Assembly: GCF_028745505.1 (NCBI RefSeq)
Contig: NZ_JAQZZL010000001.1
Location: 1,240,001 to 1,304,000, forward strand
Length of the DNA stretch: 64,000 nucleotides
DNA from: Lentisphaera marina
GTDB lineage: Bacteria > Verrucomicrobiota > Lentisphaeria > Lentisphaerales > Lentisphaeraceae
Direction: 5' to 3'
Shown: positions 7,845 through 16,279 of the stretch, piece after piece
How the letters are laid out: every line of letters begins with the position of its first letter
Position numbering within the stretch: the first letter of the stretch is position 1
Made by a program: the position numbers and the translations under genes
The notes under the pieces: generated by a model
Databases searched by the model: none
What the model saw: only the letters and a program-made list of their open reading frames with translations
Told to the model about the DNA's origin: nothing

Positions 7845-9839
7845 TCATTTCTTTCTGTCAAGCTTCACTGTTTTTATTATATGTTCATTAATGATATTGG
7901 GGGTTGGATGAATATTCTCAGTCCACCACCGCTCTGCACATTCACTACTCCATTGATCAAAAGATGAACAGGATTTAAGTAGGGATGCCAATTCCTTAGC
8001 TGATTGAGGGCGAGTTAATTTATCTTTTTCTAAGCAGCTTAATATAACATTTTCTAAGTCTTTAGGAATCGAAACTGAAGAAATATTTGAAATTGTAATG
8101 GGAGGCTCGTTTAGGTGTTGTCTTAAAATGTCCGATACAGAATTTTCGTTAGATTCAAAGGGGTATTTACCTGTTAGAAGATAATAGCCTGTAATTCCAA
8201 GAGAATATAGATCAGCGAGGTGATCAACATTCTGATCTGTAATAACTTCTGGGGCAATATAGTTAGGGGTTCCATGAATTGTATCCCCCGTATTATTTAA
8301 TTCCTTGATTCGAGTGGCAAGGCTGAAATCAAGAACTTTAATAACATCAAACTCACCACCCTGCTTACAGAGTAATATGTTTTGTGGTTTGATGTCGCGG
8401 TGAATTAAATTTAGAGCATGAGCCTCTTGTAAAGATGAACAGATTTGATTAAGGATAAAAATAACTCGCTCAGGAGGTAATGGTCCAAACTGCTTTATGA
8501 TTTTATCTAAATCTATGCCGTTTAAAAACTCCATTACGTAATAGAATAAACCATCTACGGTCTGACCATAATCATAGATTTTAATAGTGTTGGGATGTTC
8601 TAACTTACTGCAGAGTTTTACTTCTTCAGTAAAGCTTTGGACGTTTTTATCAGAACAGAGCTCAGGTTTTAAAAATTTTATTACGGTATTTCGTTGCATT
8701 AATTGATGCTTTGCTTCGTACACAACGCCATGCGCGCCTTCACCAATTTTTTTAATGAGCTTATATTGTCCAAGTTCATCTAGCTCGTTAATAGTTTTGC
8801 GAGCTAAATGATATTTAGCATTGAATTTATTTGCTAGATATGAAATAAGACCGAGTAGTAAGACTACCAAGACAATAGTCACAGCCCCCCAAGTAAATAA
8901 ACGTTGTACAGGTAATAACAGTGCATAGACTTCAGCACTAGAAACTTCTATAACTAGAGTAATATCCCAGTCCTTAAGGTAGGTCCAGGCACCGACTGTT
9001 TTTATGTTGTTGTAATTATTATACGGTACGAGTTTAAGCTCAGAGTCTGGGAAGGTAGGTGTGTTATCGATAGAATCGGTATCTATGTGAGAGTGTTCGC
9101 TATGTTCATTGAAGTTCGCTTCTTCAGAAAGATGACTCCCACAAATAATACTTCCATCACCTCTTAGTAAATAACTTTTTCCAGTATCACCTAAACTCGA
9201 GTTTAATAAAATTTCACTTAGTGTGGTCGTCGGGATATGAATATACACAGCATATGCGATGATCTCTGTATATTTAATTACTGGTGTGAGAATAACCATT
9301 TCGTTAGACGCGCCATTAGGTTGTTTTGGCTTATCCCACAAAATCAAAGGAGAGGTTCGTCCTTGAACTATTTGAGGTTGTATAGTTTTTAATAGGCTTG
9401 GACTTAATTTGTAGTTTGAATTTTTTAAGAGAACTTTGCCTTGTAAGTCAATAATAACAAAATGTGCTGCAGTCCCAAAAGTTTCTATGGTTTTAAGACT
9501 GATTCTACTTTTTAGATCCTTTGTTAAAGTGAAATTATGAAGAGTAGGCTTAGTCAATAGTTCTATATTCGTTACAATATCGGTTGTTACGATGATATCT
9601 TTTGCCTTATTTGATGTCTCAACATGCCAATGTTTCAGATCACGTACGCTATGCTTTAACATAGATTCTAGATTGCTGGAGACAATAGTTTGTACTCCAC
9701 TATCTAGAGAGCTCTTTACCTTTATTCCTCCTATAATGATAGCAATAAATGATAAGGTGCTTAGAACCATTGTTTGACGTCGCATATTTAGTAATTGCCA
9801 TATAAGCGACTTAATAAGTTGAATTGGCTTTTTATACAC
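7845..9839 (-). CDS. membrane Ser/Thr protein kinase with periplasmic dCache sensor domain
   Basis: About 664 residues. I place the start at the GTG at 9839 because AGGAA stands just upstream and GTGTATAA overlaps the stop of the P-type ATPase; an upstream TTG at 9887 and an ATG at 9785 are alternatives. Order: TM helix, a periplasmic domain of about 270 residues with the dCache signature (LGDTGKSYLLRGDGSIICGS), a second TM helix, then a kinase domain of about 270 residues. Kinase motifs: glycine loop GEGAHGVVYE, Lys in VIKFLKP, HRDIKPQN, and GTPNYIAPEV. The DFG motif reads DFS. The sensor carries a His-rich insert (EHSEHSHID). It is coupled to the P-type ATPase, so a role in metal or ion sensing is plausible but inferred. 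Confidence 0.85.
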   Translation of the reverse strand: MYKKPIQLIKSLIWQLLNMRRQTMVLSTLSFIAIIIGGIKVKSSLDSGVQTIVSSNLESMLKHSVRDLKHWHVETSNKAKDIIVTTDIVTNIELLTKPTLHNFTLTKDLKSRISLKTIETFGTAAHFVIIDLQGKVLLKNSNYKLSPSLLKTIQPQIVQGRTSPLILWDKPKQPNGASNEMVILTPVIKYTEIIAYAVYIHIPTTTLSEILLNSSLGDTGKSYLLRGDGSIICGSHLSEEANFNEHSEHSHIDTDSIDNTPTFPDSELKLVPYNNYNNIKTVGAWTYLKDWDITLVIEVSSAEVYALLLPVQRLFTWGAVTIVLVVLLLGLISYLANKFNAKYHLARKTINELDELGQYKLIKKIGEGAHGVVYEAKHQLMQRNTVIKFLKPELCSDKNVQSFTEEVKLCSKLEHPNTIKIYDYGQTVDGLFYYVMEFLNGIDLDKIIKQFGPLPPERVIFILNQICSSLQEAHALNLIHRDIKPQNILLCKQGGEFDVIKVLDFSLATRIKELNNTGDTIHGTPNYIAPEVITDQNVDHLADLYSLGITGYYLLTGKYPFESNENSVSDILRQHLNEPPITISNISSVSIPKDLENVILSCLEKDKLTRPQSAKELASLLKSCSSFDQWSSECAERWWTENIHPTPNIINEHIIKTVKLDRKK

Positions 9840-12465
9840 GGCTATTCCTATAATGCTTTTCAAACTCGACGATAAGGATAAGTCCAATAGATAGGCAAGA
9901 AATCAGACCCCATGTAGATAAGCCGATTGTTGAGGTATGAAAAAGTTGATTCATGAACCCTGTATAAGTAAATATAAGTTGTAAGAGGAGCATGAGAAGT
10001 ACTCCGAAAGGGAGGAAAGGGTTTGAAAAAAGTTTATTGCATAGTAAAGGCTTTTTTAGTGTGCGGCAGTTAAATAGATAGGCTATCTTTCCAGTAACGA
10101 GCATATTCGCAGCCGCAGTGCGAGCCGCTTGTAGTGAGGCGCCTGTAGATAGCACTTGGTAAAAGACGAGTTCCACAGCCAGTAGTAGAAGAAATCCTAC
10201 TAGAAAAATACGCATTATTAGCCCTTTATCTAGAATGCGATGACCGGGAGAATGCGGCGGTCGTTGCATGATGTTGTTTTCTTTGGGTTCAAAGGCTAGC
10301 ATCAAGCCCAAGCACAGGGCTGTACTCATATTGGTCCACAGGATCTGCACCGGCAGGATTGGTAGAGCGGCGCCAACCAGAATGGCGCCCATGATTACCA
10401 TGCCTTCTGCGAGATTGGTCGGCAGTGTCCAGGTAATAAACTTAATGAGGTTATCGTAAACACCTCTACCTTCGCGGACTGCGGCAGTAATTGAAGCAAA
10501 GTTATCATCCGCCAATACCATATCTGAACTATCGCGAGCGACTTCAGTCCCGACTTTGCCCATCGCTATACCAATATCAGCACGTTTTAAGGCTAGGGCA
10601 TCGTTTACACCATCGCCAGTCATAGCGACAATTTCGCCGTTTTTTTGAAAAGTTTCAACAATCTCCAGTTTTTGTATAGGTTCAACTCGTGCAAAAACAG
10701 CTGTATTTACAATTGCTTCAATTTTTTCCTGACCCTCTAATAAGGATAGTTGGTTGCCTGTCATAACTCGCTGAAAATTGTCTGTAACAATCCCGACTTT
10801 GGCCGCAATAGCGGCAGCTGTGCCAGCATGATCACCAGTTATCATTACGACTCGTACACCAGCTTCTTGGCACTCTTTGACTGCAGGAGCTGTTTCGAGT
10901 CGAGGTGGATCTATCATAGCTTGGAAGCCTACAAAAGTAAGCTCATGAAATGAGTTTTCAATGGAGTCACTACTAGAGATTTCCTTCTTTACGAAGGCTA
11001 AAACGCGCATGCCTTCGGAAGCTAATGAATCCAAAATGCCATGTAGGTTTTTCTCATCAAATGGAGAGTGTGATGCATCATTATTTAAAGTATATTTACA
11101 ATATGGTACTAGATGCTCAAATGAGCCCTTTGCATATAAAAAATATTTATTTCCTTCACGGTGGATAGTCGCCATGTACTTTTTGTGGGAATCAAACGGT
11201 AAGCTTTCTGTACGAGGGTATTTAGCGATGTTGACGATTGGCATATTGCTTTTTATAGCACCATAGATGAGTGCTTTTTCGGTAGGGTTACCATCAATTT
11301 GAAAAGATTCATCAAGTTGCTGAACATGACAGTCGTTGCAAATAATACCGATCTTTAAACATTCGAATTGACTGGCAAGGAGAGTTTCCTCACCAGTTAC
11401 ACTTAAGACTTGGCCTCCAGCGTATATTTTTTTAACGGTCATGCAGTTTTGTGTTAAAGTCCCTGTTTTGTCCGAGCAAATCACAGTCGTACTTCCTAGA
11501 GATTCAACTGCGGGTAAACGTCTTATTATGGCTTTGGCTGCAGCCATTCTATTTGTGCCTATCGCAAGAGTAATTGTAACAACTGCAGGCAAGCCTTCGG
11601 GGATAGCGCCAACCGCCAAAGCAATGGATGCCATAAACATTTCGGTCCAATTTTTACCATGTAAAGAGCCTACAATGAAAGTGATAGCAGCCATTAACAG
11701 TATGAAATACATAAGAGTAGTGCTGAACTTCTTGATTTTACGAGTGAGAGGCGTGGCTAAGGGGATAATGTTATTTATGGTATCGGAGATTTTCCCAATC
11801 TCTGTTTGATGAGCGATATCTGTGACTAAAGCGATTCCTTGTCCACCAGTGATATGAGCTCCAGAGTAGAGCATGTTTCTTCGATCAGCAAGAAGGGTAT
11901 TAGCGTCTAAAGATTTTTCATGTTTAGCTGTGGGTAGTGATTCACCTGTTAACATGGATTCATCACTGTAGAGTTGGGTTGCTTTCAGTACACGTACATC
12001 GGCGGGTACTTTATCACCACTACTTAAATAAATAATATCACCTGGGATCAGTTCATCTGCTGAAATACGATGCCGTATACCTGATCGCAAAACCTTCGCT
12101 TCGCAACTAAGAGAGTTCACGAGAGAATTAATCGCCTTCAAAGCTTTTGATTCTTGAATAAATCCAATAATAGAATTAACCAAAACTACGGCAAAAATCA
12201 CACTGCAGTCGAGCCATTCTCTTAAATATCCGGTCACTAAACAGGCGACTAAAAGAATATAAATAAGAGCTTGATTAAATTGTTCTAAGAACAAAATAAG
12301 TGGGTGTTTTTGTTTTTTACTAGTCAGTCGATTAGGGCCATGAAGCCCCTGCCGGGCTTGAACTTCCTCGCTGCTTAGACCGTTATGCAAGGAACTATCT
12401 AATGAATTCATAGACTCTTGAGCTGTCATAGAATGAAATGATTTTGGAACTGAATTCTGACTCAT
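9832..12465 (-). CDS. PIIA-type cation-transporting P-type ATPase (CtpF/PMR1-like)
   Basis: 877 residues, normal length for the type II group. Motifs: N-terminal cation-ATPase domain, actuator TGES (SMLTGESLPT), TM4 PEGLPAVVTITLA, phosphorylation site ICSDKTGTLTQN, and hinge MTGDGVNDALALKRADIGIA. TM6 reads ILWTNMSTALCLGLMLAFEP, which lacks the Asp found in SERCA but matches mycobacterial CtpF-like pumps, as does the TAAANMLVTGKIAYLFNCR stretch near the end. No heavy-metal CPx motif is present, so the substrate is probably Ca2+ or another hard cation rather than Cu or Cd. It overlaps the kinase gene by 8 bp and follows the His-rich protein gene by 60 bp, after a perfect hairpin. Confidence 0.88.
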   Translation of the reverse strand: MSQNSVPKSFHSMTAQESMNSLDSSLHNGLSSEEVQARQGLHGPNRLTSKKQKHPLILFLEQFNQALIYILLVACLVTGYLREWLDCSVIFAVVLVNSIIGFIQESKALKAINSLVNSLSCEAKVLRSGIRHRISADELIPGDIIYLSSGDKVPADVRVLKATQLYSDESMLTGESLPTAKHEKSLDANTLLADRRNMLYSGAHITGGQGIALVTDIAHQTEIGKISDTINNIIPLATPLTRKIKKFSTTLMYFILLMAAITFIVGSLHGKNWTEMFMASIALAVGAIPEGLPAVVTITLAIGTNRMAAAKAIIRRLPAVESLGSTTVICSDKTGTLTQNCMTVKKIYAGGQVLSVTGEETLLASQFECLKIGIICNDCHVQQLDESFQIDGNPTEKALIYGAIKSNMPIVNIAKYPRTESLPFDSHKKYMATIHREGNKYFLYAKGSFEHLVPYCKYTLNNDASHSPFDEKNLHGILDSLASEGMRVLAFVKKEISSSDSIENSFHELTFVGFQAMIDPPRLETAPAVKECQEAGVRVVMITGDHAGTAAAIAAKVGIVTDNFQRVMTGNQLSLLEGQEKIEAIVNTAVFARVEPIQKLEIVETFQKNGEIVAMTGDGVNDALALKRADIGIAMGKVGTEVARDSSDMVLADDNFASITAAVREGRGVYDNLIKFITWTLPTNLAEGMVIMGAILVGAALPILPVQILWTNMSTALCLGLMLAFEPKENNIMQRPPHSPGHRILDKGLIMRIFLVGFLLLLAVELVFYQVLSTGASLQAARTAAANMLVTGKIAYLFNCRTLKKPLLCNKLFSNPFLPFGVLLMLLLQLIFTYTGFMNQLFHTSTIGLSTWGLISCLSIGLILIVEFEKHYRNSRV

Positions 12466-12490
12466 TTAGTTTTCCTCACAAATGGTGTTT

Positions 12491-12517
12491 ATGACTCCAG
12501 CTTAAAGCTGGAGTCAT
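12491..12517. repeat. perfect 13-bp-arm hairpin between genes
   Basis: ATGACTCCAGCTT, one base, then AAGCTGGAGTCAT. It lies between the His-rich protein gene and the P-type ATPase gene, both minus strand. There is no T-run after it on that strand, so it may be an RNA-stability or partial-termination element rather than a standard terminator. Confidence 0.7.
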
Positions 12518-12524
12518 TACTTAA

Positions 12525-13046
12525 TTAATGATCGTGACCTTCGTGATCCCCATGATCGTGACCTTCATGACCTCCACCATCTGTCAGTTTTACTTTATAG
12601 GATTTACCGTCAATCTTAATAGAAATTTCGCCATTAAATTCACTTTTAAAGAGTTCATTTTTTGCAGTAAATGTGGATGCTTTATTGTCGCTGTCAGGGT
12701 TGATAGCTTTTGTTTTTACTTGCTTACGTGAAGACTTAAAGGTGATATTTAAACGAGGGGCTTTCTCTATCTTAAGAGGTGTTTTTTCTCCTTCTTTAAA
12801 CACATTAATAGTGACGGTTGCAGCTCTTTCATCGTGTATTAGCTCCAGTTCTGCTACGCCTTCACCAACCTCAAACATTTTGCCGCCTTCCGACTTTCCG
12901 TGATCATGGCCTTTGTGATCCCCGTGATCATGACTTTCATGGCTTTCGTGCTTGTGCCCACTATGATCATCATGTTTGTGTTCTTCTGCAAAAGCGGGTG
13001 TGGAGATCATGACTGCTAGTGCGAGGGATGTTATTATCTTTTTCAT
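12525..13046 (-). CDS. His-rich periplasmic metal-binding protein
   Basis: 173 residues. A signal peptide (MKKIITSLALAVMISTPAFA) is followed by a long His/Asp-rich stretch (about residues 21-52, many HDH, HSGH and HESH groups), then a globular domain of about 100 residues with alternating strands, and a second His-rich tail (HEGHDHGDHEGHDH). It probably buffers or hands over metal in the periplasm to the neighbouring RND pump, whose adaptor carries similar His-rich ends. The central domain I do not recognise. Its leader carries three copies of an 8-bp repeat, and hairpins flank the gene on both sides. Confidence 0.8.
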   Translation of the reverse strand: MKKIITSLALAVMISTPAFAEEHKHDDHSGHKHESHESHDHGDHKGHDHGKSEGGKMFEVGEGVAELELIHDERAATVTINVFKEGEKTPLKIEKAPRLNITFKSSRKQVKTKAINPDSDNKASTFTAKNELFKSEFNGEISIKIDGKSYKVKLTDGGGHEGHDHGDHEGHDH

Positions 13047-13056
13047 GGTATTTCCT

Positions 13057-13080
13057 GTTGTTTTGTTGTTTTGTTGTTTT
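13057..13080. repeat. 8-bp tandem repeat x3 in leader
   Basis: GTTGTTTT is repeated three times exactly, just upstream of the His-rich gene's ribosome binding site (AGGAA on the minus strand). Such a tract can change length by slippage. Confidence 0.8.
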
Positions 13081-13081
13081 A

Positions 13082-13106
13082 TGGCTCTTCCATTGTGGAA
13101 GAGCCA
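13082..13106. repeat. perfect 11-bp hairpin downstream of RND permease 1
   Basis: TGGCTCTTCCA, three bases, TGGAAGAGCCA. It lies 7 bp past the stop of the permease gene on its strand, with an A-rich rather than T-rich follow-on. Possible partial terminator or 3'-end stabiliser. Confidence 0.7.
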
Positions 13107-13112
13107 CTTGAT

Positions 13113-16100
13113 TTAATCGTCTATGAATTCGAATTTCAGTTTTTCTACGCTGTTATTTTTCTCAGCAGCCTCTTTGCCAAAGAGCCAAAAAGCCGCAGGA
13201 CTTACCAAGAACTCTAGTAATGTACTGGAAATCAAGCCGCCTATAATCACAGTGGCTACTGGGTAGAGTATTTCTTTGCCCGGTTGGCCAGGGGCCATTG
13301 CCAAGGGGACCAGGGCAATACCACTTGTCAGCGCCGTCATTAAGACTGGGACCATTCTTTCTTTGCCAGCCTGAATGATAAGCTCAGGGCTAAACTCCAC
13401 GCCTTCTTTACGACGCAGATGTATATAGTGGTCCAGCAGTAGTATTGCATTTCTGGCAGCGATACCGCCCAGTGAAATTAAACCAACTAAAGTTGCTACA
13501 GAAAGAACTTGTTTGGTAATCGCAAGGTAGGCAACGGCTCCAATAAAAGCCATAGGTATACTGATCATAACTTGTAGACTTAGGTTAATAGACTTGAAGT
13601 GCATGTACAGAATGAGTATCATACATAAAATTGATACAAGACTAAGAATCAATATCTTTTTTGTAGCAGCTTGTTGCGCTTCAAATTGACCACTGATTTC
13701 TAGGGAATAGCCAGGTTGCTCCTTCATTTTTTCTCGGACAGTATCCAAAGCCTTATCCACATCTGCAACAACTTCACCAAGTGATCGACCACTTACATTG
13801 TGCTGAATGACAATCCGACGGCCAACATTCTCATGCTTGATATTATTGGAAGTCAGCGTTTGGCTTACATTGGCAACATCGCCCAAACGTATCAATTCAT
13901 TATTGTCTTTGCGAATATAAAGGTTGCGAATATCATTTAATGATTTACGATTTTCTTCACGTAAGCTCAATACGATGGGGTAAATAAAACGACCTTTGAC
14001 AAAGCGAGAAACTTCTTCGCCTCCAAGGGATAGTTCGATTGTTTTACCTACGTCTTTAACTGAAAGTCCGTGTTGAGATAATTGGTTACGTTTTGGAGTT
14101 ATCGCAATATTTGGGACTAAAACTTGTGGCTCAACAATAAGGTCTTTTACGCCATTGATGGGTTTTAACTCCTTCTCTACGTCTTTTGCTAGTGAACGCA
14201 AAGTGGCTAGGTCGGGTCCATGAACCTTAACCGCAACCTGTGCTTTCACACCCGAAAGCATAGCTGATAGTAAATGTGCCAGAGGTTGATCAATTGCATA
14301 AGCTACCCCAGGAAACTCTGCATCAATTTCTTCTCGAATTTGCTTTATGACTTCTTCTGAACTTTTACCACTTGATTGGTCGAAGCTAATAATGACCTCT
14401 GAGGTGTTAACGCCCTCAGCATGCTCATCACCTTCAGCCCGTCCAGTTCGGCGGGTTACATGTTTGACCCCCTCAACTTTTATTAAGAGTTTTTCTAAAC
14501 GTTGCCCATAAGCATTTGAGGTCTTTAAACCAGTGTCAGGAGGAAGTACCAAGTTTACTTGAGCGACACCTTCGTTAAAGGGTGGTAAAAATTGTGTGCC
14601 TGCCGTACTTAAGAAGTAGAGGCTAATACCAACTCCAATAAACAAAAAGACAATTACAGCTTTGGCACGCTTTATACTCCAAGCTATTACAACTGCTACT
14701 ATAGCTTGAAGCTTTCGGACTACGAAAGTTTCTTTAGTATCTCCCTTCGAAAGTGATTTGGGGAGCATGTAATAACTCAGTACGGGAGTGACTGTCAGAG
14801 AAACTAGCAGAGAAGCCAAGACTGATATGATATAAGAAACACCGATTGGTGTGAAAAGTTTGCCTTCCATTCCAGTTAAAAAGAACAGAGGCATATACAC
14901 AACCATTACCAGCATTGTACCTATGACAATTGGTTTACGTACTTCAGAAGAAGCTTTGAAAATGACTAAAAGGGCATGTTCGCGATCATCTTCAGGTTTC
15001 TTGAAGTTTTGCCGTAAACGTCTAAAAACATTTTCCACATCAACAATGGCATCATCCACAAGTGCTCCAATAGCTACAGCTATACCACCAAGTGTCATGG
15101 TGTTAATTGATACATCCATTAAAGCAAAAACTAATGCAGTAAGTGCCATAGAGAGAGGGATTGCTGTTAGGGTAATAAATGTAATACGCCAGTTCATCAA
15201 AAAGATGAATAAAATCACGATCACCATAATTCCACCATCACGTACGGCTTCGATTACATTATCGATAGCACGTTCAATGAAATCAGCTTGTTTAAAGAGC
15301 TCACTATTAATCATAAGGTCTGAATCTAAGCTATCTGAAAGCGACGCTAAACGTGTTTCTACTTGCTCAGTAAGCTTTACGGTATCATAACCAGGTTGCT
15401 TCATGATTACCATCACAATACCTGGGTTGCCATTGACACCTGCTTCCCCGATTTTAATCACAGAGGGGCCAAATTTCACTTCGGCAACATCTTTTATTAA
15501 AACGGGTCTTAAATCATCGGCTTTGACAACAGCTTTTTCTAGATCAGCTTTATCAAGCATTAAGCCACGCACCGTCATTACTGGTGCTTTTGTACCTATA
15601 TTCATAAAGGCACCGCTACGGTTTTCGTTGTTATCTATGACCGCAGCTTCTATATCTTCTACAGTTACTCCAAAACTACGAAGCTTATCGGCATCGATTA
15701 TCAACTTTAATTGCTTAGCGGAACCGCCAGCAATAATAACTTTTGAAACACCAGGGATCGCGAGAAGCTCGTATTTGATCTGATATTCGGCGAGTGCCCG
15801 TATATCAGAAGGTGAGTACTTACCGCTTTTACTGCTAATACCGATAAGTTGAACTTGGCCCATGATCGAAGAGATCGGAGCCATGACAGGTTCCACACCT
15901 TTTGGTAGGCGAGACTTTGCCAAAGGTAGCTTCTCCATGATAATTTGCCGGTTTCTATAGATATCCGTACCCCAAGCAAACTGAACTTTGATCACTGAAA
16001 GTCCTAGTCCAGATGTAGACATAACACGCTCTACACCCGTGGCACCATTGAGGATTTGTTCCAAGGGAAGAGTTACTAACTGCTCTACATCTTCAGGAAC

Positions 16101-16268
16101 CATCGCGTGTGCCTCAGTCATTATCACCACAGTGGGGCGATTAAGATTTGGAAGGACATCAATAGGCATTTCATTGGCTACGTAAGTACCTACTAAAGAA
16201 ATAAGTAAAGCAGCCGCTATCACGAAGATTCTGTTTTTAAGTGAGAACTCGATTATTTTATTAAGCAT
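13113..16268 (-). CDS. HME-RND heavy-metal efflux permease (pump 1, CusA/CzcA family)
   Basis: 1051 residues, the usual length. The N-terminus LNKIIEFSLKNRIFVIAAAL is TM1, followed by IDVLPNLNRPTV and VEQLVTLPLEQILNG of the porter domain. TM4 carries VAIGALVDDAIVDVENVFRR, with the Asp pair used in proton relay of heavy-metal RND pumps. The second half repeats the fold (LSVATLVGLISLGGIAARNAI). It is the inner-membrane motor of a tripartite pump exporting a divalent or monovalent heavy metal; the ion cannot be read from the sequence. AAGGAG precedes the ATG, and the gene starts 11 bp after the adaptor stop. Gene order is TolC, adaptor, permease. Confidence 0.93.
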   Translation of the reverse strand: MLNKIIEFSLKNRIFVIAAALLISLVGTYVANEMPIDVLPNLNRPTVVIMTEAHAMVPEDVEQLVTLPLEQILNGATGVERVMSTSGLGLSVIKVQFAWGTDIYRNRQIIMEKLPLAKSRLPKGVEPVMAPISSIMGQVQLIGISSKSGKYSPSDIRALAEYQIKYELLAIPGVSKVIIAGGSAKQLKLIIDADKLRSFGVTVEDIEAAVIDNNENRSGAFMNIGTKAPVMTVRGLMLDKADLEKAVVKADDLRPVLIKDVAEVKFGPSVIKIGEAGVNGNPGIVMVIMKQPGYDTVKLTEQVETRLASLSDSLDSDLMINSELFKQADFIERAIDNVIEAVRDGGIMVIVILFIFLMNWRITFITLTAIPLSMALTALVFALMDVSINTMTLGGIAVAIGALVDDAIVDVENVFRRLRQNFKKPEDDREHALLVIFKASSEVRKPIVIGTMLVMVVYMPLFFLTGMEGKLFTPIGVSYIISVLASLLVSLTVTPVLSYYMLPKSLSKGDTKETFVVRKLQAIVAVVIAWSIKRAKAVIVFLFIGVGISLYFLSTAGTQFLPPFNEGVAQVNLVLPPDTGLKTSNAYGQRLEKLLIKVEGVKHVTRRTGRAEGDEHAEGVNTSEVIISFDQSSGKSSEEVIKQIREEIDAEFPGVAYAIDQPLAHLLSAMLSGVKAQVAVKVHGPDLATLRSLAKDVEKELKPINGVKDLIVEPQVLVPNIAITPKRNQLSQHGLSVKDVGKTIELSLGGEEVSRFVKGRFIYPIVLSLREENRKSLNDIRNLYIRKDNNELIRLGDVANVSQTLTSNNIKHENVGRRIVIQHNVSGRSLGEVVADVDKALDTVREKMKEQPGYSLEISGQFEAQQAATKKILILSLVSILCMILILYMHFKSINLSLQVMISIPMAFIGAVAYLAITKQVLSVATLVGLISLGGIAARNAILLLDHYIHLRRKEGVEFSPELIIQAGKERMVPVLMTALTSGIALVPLAMAPGQPGKEILYPVATVIIGGLISSTLLEFLVSPAAFWLFGKEAAEKNNSVEKLKFEFIDD

Positions 16269-16279
16269 GATGAGTCTCC

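Noticed and set aside
14851..15783. Long plus-strand open frames inside the pump 1 permease gene
   Set aside because: Antisense shadows of a conserved RND gene; composition (Ser/Thr/Ile-rich) is that of reversed hydrophobic codons.
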